A model generated the notes under the pieces. It worked only from the letters and a program-made list of their open reading frames with translations. It did no database searches and was not told where the DNA came from. Of a DNA stretch of 10,377 bases, positions 1 through 7,388 are shown in pieces. This DNA comes from Prevotella sp. (GTDB taxonomy: Bacteria > Bacteroidota > Bacteroidia > Bacteroidales > Dysgonomonadaceae): NCBI GenBank assembly GCA_031260865.1, contig JAISKQ010000288.1:1-10377 (forward strand). The letters are read 5' to 3'. A program made the translations under genes and the position numbers. Within the stretch, counting starts at the first letter, position 1. Every line of letters begins with the position of its first letter.

Positions 1-57
1 AAGGTGACAAAAGTAACAGTTTTCGGGTAACACCGCGTCGCGCCATTCTTTTAGTAA
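1..57. other. Unresolved left edge, possibly a dispersed repeat or gene end
   Basis: This edge cannot be assigned. One plus-strand frame is open from position 3 to a TAA at 63-65, and all three minus-strand frames are free of stops between the window edge and about position 50, including one with an ATG at 44-42. The GC-rich core (about 32-43, ACCGCGTCGCGC) contrasts with the AT-rich sequence that follows. The text resembles, from memory, a GTTACTTTTGTC-containing sequence found between genes in several Bacteroidales, so a repeat is possible. It could equally be the tail of a neighbouring gene. Confidence 0.2.
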
Positions 58-115
58 ACTTGTAAACTTGTAAACTCACCACTTACTACTCAAAACTCAA
101 AACGTCCAACTCCTA
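58..115 (+). repeat. Phased ACT-headed heptad/octad array
   Basis: Two identical 8-bp units (ACTTGTAA) start at 58 and 66. They are followed in unbroken register by six 7-bp units starting at 74, 81, 88, 95, 102 and 109. Five of the six begin with ACT and the sixth with ACG; the units at 88 and 95 are identical (ACTCAAA). The array ends where the sequence turns into TATATAG. The unit type matches the arrays before gpsA, rlmN and pdxA. No open reading frame explains it. The gene it would precede or follow on the left lies outside the window, so its relation to a transcript is unknown. Confidence 0.75.
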
Positions 116-177
116 TATATAGATAATTTTGTTTAAAAAAAATGCCGTTAATTCCTAAAAAAAAATCATATAATGAC

Positions 178-230
178 AAAAAAAATAAAGGCGTGTATTT
201 TTCTTTGTCAGAAATCCACGCCTTTATTTT
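178..230 (-). terminator. Rho-independent terminator after the lipoprotein gene
   Basis: A perfect 14-bp stem is formed by 182-195 and 217-230 with a GC-rich core (GGCGTG/CACGCC). Inside the 21-nt loop a second 5-bp stem (200-204 with 210-214) can form. Read on the minus strand, the stem runs directly into a T tract (the complement of the A run at 178-185), as expected for intrinsic termination of the gene ending at 266. The plus-strand side is also T-rich (227-230), so it may work in both directions. Confidence 0.85.
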
Positions 231-265
231 ATAATTTAAATGGACAATAAGATATGCCCCAAATA

Positions 266-1144
266 TTATCCCACTTCTATAATTAAGAATTTAGCAAGAC
301 TCCAGAATCTTTTATAATCACTGATTTTTACAATAATAGTACCTCTCGCATCCTTTTCTAATGTGTAACTGTCAGCAGGGTGATCGGAAAGTATTTTTGC
401 TTTCTTGTCATAAACAGGAATGCTTCGCGTTTCGCGTATGTCTATTTTGATAAACTTGCTTCTCTCAATGCTTTCTTTCAAAATTTTAGAAGACGCGAGG
501 AATCCGCCGGTAACAACTTTAGCTTCTTTTAGTTCTTTGCTGGTGCCGAACATGTAGTAAGCAGTGTTTAATTCTTTATCTTGTTCTTTGATTTTCGAAG
601 CCTGTTCGGAGGTTTGAGTAGCTAATGTTTCCACATTTGAGGTCAGTGACTGTACATTTGTTTGCAAAGATGCGATTTGGGCATCGCGGGTCGACAATGA
701 TTTTTGTAACTCCACTATTGTATTTCCTCTATCCGTCAATTCCGCGTTTAAGCGTTCGATAGTCGCTTTCAATCCTGACATTTGACCTGAGTTGCTCTTC
801 AATTTTTGGTTCAACTTGGCTATGTCGGCTTTATTCTTTTTCAGTATCTCATTGATCATTTCAAAATTGTCTTTGATACGTGTTTTAGTATCATTCGACA
901 TTTCTCCTTTTGTCTTCGATTCGATAGATAAGAATTTTTCAGCTTCTCTGATTTGTCTGAAATTTTCTTCCACATCATTAATCAAGCCGTTTACTTCCGA
1001 CAACTCTGTATCGCTTTGTGCCGACATGTGCAATAACGAGTCCCTTTGGGCTTGCAAAGCCTTGTATTCATCCGAATTTTTCACATTACATGACGCGAGA
1101 GCCATCAGGCAAGCGCATCCTATTATTAATCTTTTCATATTCAA
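266..1144 (-). CDS. Coiled-coil lipoprotein, possibly Cbp1-like adhesin
   Basis: A 292-residue exported lipoprotein. The signal peptide (residues 1-18) is basic then hydrophobic and ends in the lipobox LASC, with Cys19 as the lipidated residue. Residues about 25-195 are polar, rich in Q, K, E, S and L and free of proline, which indicates a long coiled coil. A separate C-terminal domain (about 196-292) contains the segments GGFLASSK, SDHPADSY and a final hydrophobic FWSLAKFLIIEVG. The triplet D35-S36-L37 fits the Bacteroidota O-glycosylation motif D-S/T-hydrophobic. The architecture recalls the collagen-binding Cbp1 family described in Bacteroides fragilis, but that link is from memory and no binding can be read from the sequence. 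The ATG at 1144 is followed two codons on by a second ATG (1138) that could equally be the start. It lies 38 nt after rsmI with no clear promoter between, so co-transcription is likely. Confidence 0.85.
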   Translation of the reverse strand: MNMKRLIIGCACLMALASCNVKNSDEYKALQAQRDSLLHMSAQSDTELSEVNGLINDVEENFRQIREAEKFLSIESKTKGEMSNDTKTRIKDNFEMINEILKKNKADIAKLNQKLKSNSGQMSGLKATIERLNAELTDRGNTIVELQKSLSTRDAQIASLQTNVQSLTSNVETLATQTSEQASKIKEQDKELNTAYYMFGTSKELKEAKVVTGGFLASSKILKESIERSKFIKIDIRETRSIPVYDKKAKILSDHPADSYTLEKDARGTIIVKISDYKRFWSLAKFLIIEVG

Positions 1145-1182
1145 ATGTTTAAAATGTTAGATTTTATTTTATTGTTAAATTA

Positions 1183-1857
1183 TTAGTCATTCTTTCCCGA
1201 TAGGATTATAACAAATTCACCTCGTGGTTCGTTCATCGTATAATGTAATAATATATCTTTCAACGTTCCCCTCAAAATTTCCTCAAACTTTTTCGATATT
1301 TCGCGGCAAGTGGCCACATAACGTTCTTCGCCCATGTATTCAGCCAGTTGCGTCAATGTTTTCAGAACCCTGTGCGGCGATTCGTACAAGACAATCGTCC
1401 GAGGTTCATCCGCCAGTGTTTTCAGTCGCGTCATCCGTCCTTTCTTCTGGGGGAGAAAACCCTCGAAACAGAATCTGTCGCACGGAATACCCGACGCCAC
1501 AAGAGCCGGAACAAACGCGGTGGCTCCGGGCAAACATTCGACATGAATACCCGCGCCGACGCATTCTCTTACGATGAGGAAACCCGGATCGGAAATTCCC
1601 GGTGTTCCCGCGTCGGACACCAACGCCATGTCTTCGCCCGCGTTTATGCGATCAACTATATGGGCGACAGCCTGATGTTCATTAAATTTATGGTAAGATT
1701 GCATCTTGTTTTGTATATCAAAATGCTTCAGAAGTATTCCGGTGGTACGGGTATCTTCCGCTAAGATAAGAGATACCTCTTTGAGTAATCTTATCGCCCT
1801 GAATGTAATATCCTCTAAGTTACCTACCGGCGTAGGAATTATATACAACTTCCCCAT
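1183..1857 (-). CDS. rsmI: 16S rRNA (cytidine-1402 2'-O)-methyltransferase RsmI
   Basis: This cytoplasmic SAM-dependent enzyme of the tetrapyrrole-methylase fold methylates the ribose 2'-OH of C1402 in the 16S rRNA decoding centre. The 224-residue product opens with the strand-loop IIPTPVGNLEDIT (6-18). It then shows AEDTRTT (34-40), the loop ALVSDAGTPGISDPG (about 78-92), a PGA turn near 110, FEGFLP, YESPHRV and CREISKKFEE, all hallmark blocks of RsmI. It ends at RGEFVIILSG, so it lacks the extra C-terminal domain of the roughly 286-residue E. coli enzyme. This short form is, to my knowledge, usual in Bacteroidota. The ATG at 1857 starts directly at the conserved N-terminus. A good Bacteroides-type promoter lies just upstream. 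Confidence 0.95.
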   Translation of the reverse strand: MGKLYIIPTPVGNLEDITFRAIRLLKEVSLILAEDTRTTGILLKHFDIQNKMQSYHKFNEHQAVAHIVDRINAGEDMALVSDAGTPGISDPGFLIVRECVGAGIHVECLPGATAFVPALVASGIPCDRFCFEGFLPQKKGRMTRLKTLADEPRTIVLYESPHRVLKTLTQLAEYMGEERYVATCREISKKFEEILRGTLKDILLHYTMNEPRGEFVIILSGKND

Positions 1858-1881
1858 TTCCTTCTTGACTAAAATAGCCTA

Positions 1882-1913
1882 CAAACTTACATGAAAATAT
1901 CAATATTTACAAA
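1882..1913 (-). promoter_or_regulatory. Bacteroides-type promoter for rsmI and the lipoprotein gene
   Basis: On the minus strand TTTG (1913-1910) is followed after exactly 20 nt by TAAGTTTG (1889-1882). This matches the Bacteroidota primary sigma-factor consensus TTTG-N19-21-TAnnTTTG. Transcription would begin near 1876, leaving a leader of about 20 nt before the rsmI ATG at 1857. It is the best promoter match in the window. Confidence 0.6.
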
Positions 1914-2036
1914 TGCGTATATAAAAATTTAAAACTACTTAGAAACAAACGGCATACGCCAATCACAAAAGTCTACTAAAATTACAATCAGAAACTTAGA
2001 AAAACGATGCTATCTTCCTTTTGTTTTGCGTTGGTT

Positions 2037-2067
2037 CCGCCGATTATGAATTATAAGTTATTGGCGG
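2037..2067 (-). repeat. Hairpin enclosing a short heptad array
   Basis: CCGCC (2037-2041) and GGCGG (2063-2067) form a GC clamp, extended inward by one G-T wobble pair and two A-T pairs. On the minus strand the loop reads as three related 7-bp steps of the type ATAACTT/ATAATTC (2061-2041). It lies 16 nt after the stop of the phosphatase gene, in the direction of its transcription. No T tract follows on either strand, so it is not a canonical intrinsic terminator, though it may mark the 3' end of the transcript. Confidence 0.5.
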
Positions 2068-2082
2068 TTCGCTGATTTCCGG

Positions 2083-2970
2083 CTATTTTCCAAAAGCTTC
2101 TTCAATAGGCTGTCCCCGCCAAGCCTGCGGCCTTTTCAGCCCAAACACGCGGGCGATTGTGGCGGCATGGTCGTAATTGACAATGACACTTTCCAATTCG
2201 TGCCCCTTTTTCATTCCCCGCCCGCATATCACAAGGGGCGCTTGTACTTCCTGCAAGGACTTTCCGCCATGACCTTTGTCAATCCCGCCGTGGTCGGCGA
2301 CCACCATAATAACGGTCTCCTTTTCTATCCCCGCGTCTTTCACCGCCTGAACTATTTTGCCTATCCGTTCATCCACTTTCTTCAAGACATCGTAATAAGC
2401 AGGGGTATCATGCCCTGTTCCATGTCCGGTATGGTCAGGCTCGTCAAAGTGAATGAATGTAAATGTGGGTTTCTCCGTTTTTATGATGTAAGCAGCCGTA
2501 TCCGCCGTCAGGTCTTCGTTCGAATGAGTTGGTATAACGAAATCCACAAGCTCTTTTTCAATCAAATATCCGATGCCTTCCCAACTATAAATAGCAGCCG
2601 TCTTGCTCCGTGGATTTTGTTCTTTCAACAGAGTATAGATAGATGGAAATTTGCCGTATTTGCCGGTTATTACCGAAGGTATCTCCGGCGTTTTGCTGTC
2701 CCATTCGGTGTATCCATGCAGGGTAGGGCTTGCGCCCATTAGTATGGAAGCCCAGTTGACGGCGCTGGAAGACGGTAATACAGTCCTTACTTTTGTTGAC
2801 CAAACACCGTTTTCCGCCAGTTTTTTCAAGTTGGGCATATCCGCTTTTTCGTAGGCGTAAGCGCCGAATCCGTCGCAGCCGATAAGGATCACATGTTTTA
2901 CATTGGAGGCGGGTGCTGCCTGAATAATGCAAATAAAAAGGATGAATAATAGAATTAATTTATTTTTCAT
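2083..2970 (-). CDS. Secreted alkaline-phosphatase-superfamily phosphodiesterase
   Basis: A 295-residue metal-dependent hydrolase, probably periplasmic. Residues 1-19 are a hydrophobic signal peptide with likely cleavage around AAPA. The catalytic set of the nucleotide pyrophosphatase/phosphodiesterase branch is present: D33 in LIGCDG, the nucleophile Ser69 in PSSSAVNW (with N72), MGASPTLHGY (78-87), D176 and H180 in HFDEPDHTGHG, D226-H227 in VVADHGG, and H234 in GHGG. The nucleophile is Ser where animal NPPs use Thr. The compact size and lack of a large insert leave the substrate (nucleotide, phosphodiester or phospholipid headgroup) undefined. It stands alone, divergent from lysS and 225 nt from rsmI, so the context gives no help. 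The fold is assigned with high confidence and the specific reaction is not. Confidence 0.85.
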   Translation of the reverse strand: MKNKLILLFILFICIIQAAPASNVKHVILIGCDGFGAYAYEKADMPNLKKLAENGVWSTKVRTVLPSSSAVNWASILMGASPTLHGYTEWDSKTPEIPSVITGKYGKFPSIYTLLKEQNPRSKTAAIYSWEGIGYLIEKELVDFVIPTHSNEDLTADTAAYIIKTEKPTFTFIHFDEPDHTGHGTGHDTPAYYDVLKKVDERIGKIVQAVKDAGIEKETVIMVVADHGGIDKGHGGKSLQEVQAPLVICGRGMKKGHELESVIVNYDHAATIARVFGLKRPQAWRGQPIEEAFGK

Positions 2971-2990
2971 ACGTTTTAATTTTAGTCCTG

Positions 2991-3020
2991 CAAATTTACA
3001 AAAATAAGAGAAGATTCAAT
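2991..3020 (-). promoter_or_regulatory. Putative promoter for the phosphatase gene
   Basis: On the minus strand TAAATTTG (2998-2991) matches TAnnTTTG perfectly. The upstream box is weaker: ATTG (3020-3017) at an 18-nt spacing, one short of the usual 19-21. The start site would lie near 2985, giving a very short leader to the ATG at 2970. Confidence 0.4.
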
Positions 3021-3070
3021 CCGTTTACATTTAAAGTGGAAAATTTCACATCAATTTGCAATTAAATGTC

Positions 3071-3078
3071 TAACTTTG
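3071..3078 (+). promoter_or_regulatory. Putative -7 element for lysS
   Basis: TAACTTTG is a perfect match to the Bacteroidota -7 box TAnnTTTG. The -33 box is unclear: TTTG at 3055-3058 is only 12 nt away and TTTC at 3044-3047 is 23 nt away. If used, transcription would start near 3085 with a leader of about 58 nt before lysS. No T-box or other leader structure was recognised there. Confidence 0.4.
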
Positions 3079-3142
3079 CGAGGTTATTCTTATACGAAAA
3101 AGTTATTTTTATTGAAATACAAAATCTGAAGATAGATTAATA

Positions 3143-4867
3143 ATGAATATATTGGAATTAAGCGAACAGGAAATCATTCGCAGACAAAGTTTAGAAGAGT
3201 TAAGAAATTTAGGTATAGAGCCATATCCGGCGGCATTGTATGAAGTAAACGCGTATTCTACCGAAATCAAAGACAATTTCAGTGACGACGCGGAACGCCG
3301 TTATGTATCCTTGGCGGGACGAATCATGAGTCGCCGTATCATGGGCAAGGCTTCCTTTATGGAACTGCAAGACGCGGAAGGACGTATTCAGGTTTACATA
3401 TCCCGTGACGACCTTTGTCCGGATGAAAACAAAGAGCTTTACAACGCCGTTTTCAAGAAACTGTTGGATATTGGCGACTTTGTCGGTATCAAAGGCTTTG
3501 TTTTCCGCACGCAGATGGGCGAAATATCCGTACATGCCGAAGAATTGACCGTTCTGGGCAAATCGCTTCGTCCGCTCCCTGTGGTCAAAGTGAAAGACGG
3601 AGTTACTTACGACGGCTTCACCGACCCGGAACAACGTTATCGTCAGCGTTATGTCGACCTTATCGTGAACGAAGGGGTAAAAGATGTATTCATCAAAAGA
3701 ACGAAGGTATTCAACTCGATGCGTGAATTTCTGAACGGATACGGGTATATCGAAGTGGACACGCCCGTGTTGCAAAGCATTCCGGGAGGAGCCACGGCGC
3801 GTCCGTTCATCACCCATCATAACGCGTTGGACATTCCTCTATATTTACGTATAGCGAACGAGCTTTACCTAAAACGCCTTATCGTCGGCGGATTTGACGG
3901 CGTATATGAATTTTCCCGCAACTTCCGCAACGAAGGGATGGACAGAACGCACAACCCTGAATTTACCGTCATGGAATTTTACGCCGCTTATAAAGACTAT
4001 AACTGGATGATGGACTTTACCGAACGTATGCTGGAAAAGATATGCACCGATGTGCATGGCGCTACGAAGGTGAAAATGGGCGACAACGAGATTGATTACA
4101 AAGCGCCATATCCGCGCGTCACAATGATAGATTCCATCAAGCATTTCACAGGTATTGACATCAGCGGGATGGATGAAGCCCAACTTCGCGACGCCTGCGA
4201 CCAGTTAGGCGTTGAGCAGGATGAAACAATGGGCAAAGGCAAACTGATAGATGCGATCTTTGGCGAAAAATGCGAAGGCAATTATATTCAACCTACATTT
4301 ATTATCGACTATCCGGTGGAAATGTCTCCATTGACAAAAAAACACAGGAATAATCCCGATTTAACGGAACGTTTTGAATTGATGGTAAACGGTAAGGAAT
4401 TGGCGAATGCCTATTCCGAACTGAACGACCCTATCGACCAGCGAATCCGCTTCGAAGATCAGTTGAAACTATCCGAAAAAGGAGACGACGAAGCGATGTT
4501 TATCGATCAGGACTTCTTACGCGCCCTGGAATACGGGATGCCTCCCACAAGCGGTATCGGCATCGGTATGGACAGGTTGGTAATGTTCATGACCGGACAG
4601 GAAAGCATCCAGGAAGTAATGTTCTTCCCGCAAATGCGCCCGGAAAAAACCCCGAAGAAAGACGCGCCCGCCAAATATACCGAACTGGGTATCGCCGAAG
4701 AGTTGGTTCCCATATTGCAAAAAGCAGGATATTTCACAGTGGAAAGCATGAAAGATATAAACCCTCAGAAAATCAGGCAAGACATAGGAGAAATCAATAA
4801 GAAATACAAACTGGAATTGGCTTTGCCATCGGTTGAGGTTGTAGCGGAATGGGTAAGCAAAATTTAA
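3143..4867 (+). CDS. lysS: Lysyl-tRNA synthetase, class II
   Basis: The enzyme charges tRNA-Lys with lysine in the cytoplasm using ATP. The N-terminal OB-fold that binds the anticodon covers about residues 55-160. The class II catalytic core follows: motif 1 around [13 protein letters not shown] (199-211), motif 2 [18 protein letters not shown] (257-274, with ATP-binding R262 and E264), and motif 3 [11 protein letters not shown] (471-481, with R478). The core ends as usual at FFPQMRP (about 494-500), but 74 residues follow, where the E. coli protein ends. This tail is charged then helical, with the segment [19 protein letters not shown], and resembles a helix-hairpin-helix-like module. The 574-residue length agrees with what I recall for Bacteroidota LysRS. 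The ATG at 3143 begins a normal N-terminus ([16 protein letters not shown]). It is the first gene of the plus-strand block. Confidence 0.97.
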   Translation: MNILELSEQEIIRRQSLEELRNLGIEPYPAALYEVNAYSTEIKDNFSDDAERRYVSLAGRIMSRRIMGKASFMELQDAEGRIQVYISRDDLCPDENKELYNAVFKKLLDIGDFVGIKGFVFRTQMGEISVHAEELTVLGKSLRPLPVVKVKDGVTYDGFTDPEQRYRQRYVDLIVNEGVKDVFIKRTKVFNSMREFLNGYGYIEVDTPVLQSIPGGATARPFITHHNALDIPLYLRIANELYLKRLIVGGFDGVYEFSRNFRNEGMDRTHNPEFTVMEFYAAYKDYNWMMDFTERMLEKICTDVHGATKVKMGDNEIDYKAPYPRVTMIDSIKHFTGIDISGMDEAQLRDACDQLGVEQDETMGKGKLIDAIFGEKCEGNYIQPTFIIDYPVEMSPLTKKHRNNPDLTERFELMVNGKELANAYSELNDPIDQRIRFEDQLKLSEKGDDEAMFIDQDFLRALEYGMPPTSGIGIGMDRLVMFMTGQESIQEVMFFPQMRPEKTPKKDAPAKYTELGIAEELVPILQKAGYFTVESMKDINPQKIRQDIGEINKKYKLELALPSVEVVAEWVSKI

Positions 4868-4872
4868 TGAGT

Positions 4873-4922
4873 AATTATGAATTTTTTATTCTTAATTCTT
4901 AATTTTCTCGTAACTTGTAACT
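4873..4922 (+). repeat. Inverted heptad arrays in the lysS-gpsA spacer
   Basis: The plus-strand array has steps of 7 bp: TTTATTC (4885), TTAATTC (4892), TTAATTT (4899), TCTCGTA (4906), ACTTGTA (4913) and a final ACT (4920-4922), then AAAATAAAAAA and the gpsA ATG. Two unit families, AT-rich and CGTA-containing, thus share one register. On the other strand ATTCATA-type units run back towards the lysS stop. The two halves pair as 4873-4882 with 4888-4897 (nine pairs, one T-T mismatch, loop of five T). The stem has almost no GC and no proper T tract after it, so it is a poor terminator. Confidence 0.7.
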
Positions 4923-4933
4923 AAAATAAAAAA

Positions 4934-5932
4934 ATGAGTTTTCCCGGTAAAATAGCAGTATTAGGAGGTGGCACTTGGGCTACCGCGTTATCAAAAATTA
5001 TGCTCAATCACGAGAAGCATATAAATTGGTACATGCGCCGTCCCGAACAAATTGAAGAATTTAAGAAAACCGGACATAATCCGAGCTACTTATCGAATGT
5101 GGAGTTTAATCTCGATAGGATTACGTTCTATTCTGATATTACCCGGGTTGTAGAAGAATCCGACACCTTGATTTTGGCCGTTCCGTCTCCTTTTCTTAAA
5201 AGCCATCTGGACAAACTGAAAACCAAAATCAGCAATAAATTTATTATATCGGCAATAAAGGGCATTATCCCTCCCGAAAATCTGCTTGTGACAGATTATC
5301 TGACCCAATATTACAACGTTCCCGTTGAAAATATGGCGATCGTGGGTGGTCCTTGTCATGCCGAAGAAATAGCATTAGAACGGTTGACATACCCTACAAT
5401 AGCTTGCTCCGACATCAATAAAGCGCAAATCATAGCGCGGATATTCAATAACAGGTTTGTGCGGACGTCCGTATCGAACGATGTGGCAGGGATAGAACTT
5501 GCCGCCGTATTGAAAAACGTGTACGCGATAGCTTCGGGTATCTGCCACGGGTTGAAGTATGGAGATAATTTCCAGTCGGTGCTGGTATCCAATGCCATAT
5601 CCGAAATGGAACGTTTTGTCGACATCGTGTCGCCTATCAAACAAAATATACAGGACTCCGCTTATCTTGGCGATTTGCTGGTGACCTGCTACTCCAGTTT
5701 CAGCCGCAACCGCACGTTCGGCTCCATGATAGGGAAAGGTTATTCCGTCAAAGCCGCGCAAGTGGAAATGGAGATGATCGCCGAAGGCTATTATGGAACA
5801 AAGTGCGTGAAGGAAATAAACGATAAATATAACATCAGCATTCCTATCGCCGATATGGTTTATCGCGTCCTATACGAAAACGCTCCCGCGCGTGAGGAAA
5901 TAAAGATTTTGAGAGAACAAGTATTAAAATAA
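4934..5932 (+). CDS. gpsA: NAD(P)-dependent glycerol-3-phosphate dehydrogenase
   Basis: The enzyme reduces dihydroxyacetone phosphate to sn-glycerol 3-phosphate, the backbone of membrane phospholipids, in the cytoplasm. The 332-residue protein starts with the Rossmann dinucleotide loop VLGGGTWATAL (9-19). The family blocks follow: LAVPSPF (81-87), ISAIKGI with Lys109, VGGPCHAEEIA (137-147), GIELAAVLKNVYAIASG with catalytic Lys194, LGDLLVTC (245-252) and SRNRTFG (257-263). Length is normal for the family (E. coli is about 339). The ATG at 4934 is 66 nt after lysS and just after the heptad array. The gene is followed 24 nt later by pgi, with which it should be co-transcribed. Confidence 0.96.
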   Translation: MSFPGKIAVLGGGTWATALSKIMLNHEKHINWYMRRPEQIEEFKKTGHNPSYLSNVEFNLDRITFYSDITRVVEESDTLILAVPSPFLKSHLDKLKTKISNKFIISAIKGIIPPENLLVTDYLTQYYNVPVENMAIVGGPCHAEEIALERLTYPTIACSDINKAQIIARIFNNRFVRTSVSNDVAGIELAAVLKNVYAIASGICHGLKYGDNFQSVLVSNAISEMERFVDIVSPIKQNIQDSAYLGDLLVTCYSSFSRNRTFGSMIGKGYSVKAAQVEMEMIAEGYYGTKCVKEINDKYNISIPIADMVYRVLYENAPAREEIKILREQVLK

Positions 5933-5956
5933 AAATCACAAAACTAAATAAAGGTT

Positions 5957-7303
5957 ATGGAAAAGGTCATAAAATTAAACATTAGCAATACATTAGGCTT
6001 CATAAGCCAAGATGATATAAACAACCAAGCCTCGCTTGCGAAGAAATGCAACGAAGCGTTACACAACGGTTCAGGTAAAGGCAACGACTTTTTAGGTTGG
6101 TTAAATCTGCCTTCTTCTATTACCGACGCGCAACTCAAAGACATCGAAGACACAGCCGCGGCGTTGAGCGCAAAATGCGAAGCGATTGTCCTTGTGGGAA
6201 TCGGCGGCAGCTATTTAGGTTCTCGTGCTGTAATCGACTCTTTGTCAAATGCGTTCGACTGGTTGCAAAAAGACCGTAAAAATCCTGTTATCCTGTACGC
6301 CGGGAATAACATAGGCGAAGATTATATAGTAGAATTGTTGGCATACCTGAAAGGCAAATCATTCGGTATCATCAATATATCCAAATCGGGAACAACAACC
6401 GAACCGGCTTTGGCTTTCCGCGTACTGAAAGCCGAACTCGAAAAAACAGTTGGAAAAGAAGAGACGAAACACCGCATTGTAGCTATTACAGACGCCGCGC
6501 GTGGAGCTTTGTTCACATTAGCTACAAAAGAAGGATTTAAGAAATATGTAATTCCGGATAATGTAGGCGGACGTTATTCCGTATTAACCCCTGTGGGTTT
6601 GTTGCCTATCGCTTTGGCGGGCATTGATATTCGCCAATTAGTGGCAGGAGCTGCCTATATGGAAAAAGAAACAGCCCCAAGCGTGCCATTTGAAAAGAAT
6701 CCGGCTGAAATATACGCCGTTACCCGTAACGAATTGTATAAGAAAGGCAAAAAAATAGAAATATTAGCCAACTTCAATCCTAAATTGCATTATATCGCGG
6801 AATGGTGGAAACAACTTTATGGCGAAAGCGAAGGTAAAGAACACAAAGGCATCTTTAATGCCGCCGTTGATTTCACAGCCGATTTGCATTCAATGGGTCA
6901 ATGGATACAGGAAGGTGAACGTTCTATATTTGAAACTGTTATCTCCGTGAAAGAACCGAACGAATCGTTGACGGTTCCAACCGATGAGGAAAACCTTGAC
7001 GGATTGAACTTTCTCGCGGGAAAACACATCGACTTTGTCAATAAAATGGCTGAGCTGGGAACACAGTTAGCTCATGTGGACGGCGGCGTCCCTAACATCA
7101 AAGTGGAAATACCTAAACTGAACGCGTACTGCATCGGGCAACTGCTCTATTTCTTTGAAAAAGCTTGCGGTATCAGCGGATATATCTTAAATGTGAATCC
7201 ATTCGATCAGCCGGGCGTAGAGGCTTACAAAAAGAATATGTTCGCCCTTCTCGACAAACCTGGATTTGAAAAAGAAAGCGAAGCTATTAAAAAAAGATTA
7301 TAA
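5957..7303 (+). CDS. pgi: Glucose-6-phosphate isomerase
   Basis: The cytoplasmic enzyme interconverts glucose 6-phosphate and fructose 6-phosphate for glycolysis, gluconeogenesis and sugar-nucleotide supply. Recognisable blocks are [13 protein letters not shown] (about 76-88), the phosphate-binding [10 protein letters not shown] (about 142-151), signature 1 around [14 protein letters not shown], the catalytic-site [11 protein letters not shown] with Glu290 as the likely base, and signature 2 [12 protein letters not shown] ending in Lys425. The 448-residue length is that of the short bacterial form (Bacillus subtilis type), not the roughly 550-residue E. coli type. The start at 5957 is 24 nt after gpsA. 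The next gene, rlmN, is 92 nt away, and that spacer is filled by paired heptad arrays. Confidence 0.97.
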   Translation: MEKVIKLNISNTLGFISQDDINNQASLAKKCNEALHNGSGKGNDFLGWLNLPSSITDAQLKDIEDTAAALSAKCEAIVLVGIGGSYLGSRAVIDSLSNAFDWLQKDRKNPVILYAGNNIGEDYIVELLAYLKGKSFGIINISKSGTTTEPALAFRVLKAELEKTVGKEETKHRIVAITDAARGALFTLATKEGFKKYVIPDNVGGRYSVLTPVGLLPIALAGIDIRQLVAGAAYMEKETAPSVPFEKNPAEIYAVTRNELYKKGKKIEILANFNPKLHYIAEWWKQLYGESEGKEHKGIFNAAVDFTADLHSMGQWIQEGERSIFETVISVKEPNESLTVPTDEENLDGLNFLAGKHIDFVNKMAELGTQLAHVDGGVPNIKVEIPKLNAYCIGQLLYFFEKACGISGYILNVNPFDQPGVEAYKKNMFALLDKPGFEKESEAIKKRL

Positions 7304-7308
7304 AAAAT

Positions 7309-7388
7309 AGTCACGAATGACAAGTTACGAGCGACAAGACCTCTGATGTCTGACTTTACTCGTAACTTGTAACTCGTAACTTGTAACT
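7309..7388 (+). repeat. Facing heptad arrays in the pgi-rlmN spacer
   Basis: A perfect 14-bp tandem duplication (7358-7371 and 7372-7385) is built from the 7-bp units ACTCGTA and ACTTGTA and followed by a third ACT (7386-7388). The rlmN ATG comes 7 nt later, after AAAAAAG. On the minus strand, between 7339 and 7309, there is an equivalent array of TCTTGTC, GCTCGTA, ACTTGTC and ATTCGTG units that ends in ACTATTTT against the pgi stop. The facing arrays give a perfect 12-bp inverted repeat (7320-7331 with 7359-7370, loop 27 nt), and the loop has a small stem of its own (7337-7340 with 7348-7351). No T tract follows, so it is not a standard terminator. Confidence 0.85.

Noticed and set aside
142..234. 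A 30-codon plus-strand reading frame, preceded by TAATTTTG at 124-131
   Set aside because: It runs through both arms of the terminator hairpin, has a lysine/asparagine-rich product from A runs, and no matching upstream -33 box. It looks like chance.
1348..1764. 138-codon plus-strand frame opposite rsmI
   Set aside because: It lies wholly antisense to a gene with all RsmI motifs; its product is arginine-rich and without recognisable domains.
2167..2742. 191-codon plus-strand frame opposite the phosphatase gene
   Set aside because: Antisense shadow of a gene with intact catalytic residues; no start context or family resemblance.
3085..3142. T-box or L-box-like leader riboswitch before lysS
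   Set aside because: The leader is about 58 nt, AT-rich and without a stem-loop or a terminator/antiterminator pair.
3209..3820. 203-codon minus-strand frame opposite lysS
   Set aside because: Antisense to the conserved LysRS core; the product is His/Phe/Arg-rich, as expected from the complement of the lysS codons.
5933..5956. Heptad array before pgi
   Set aside because: The 24-nt spacer shows no 7-bp period and no ACTCGTA-type units, so not every gene of the block carries the element.
7320..7370. Intrinsic terminator between pgi and rlmN
   Set aside because: The 12-bp inverted repeat is real but is not followed by a T tract, has a 27-nt loop, and arises from facing heptad arrays.
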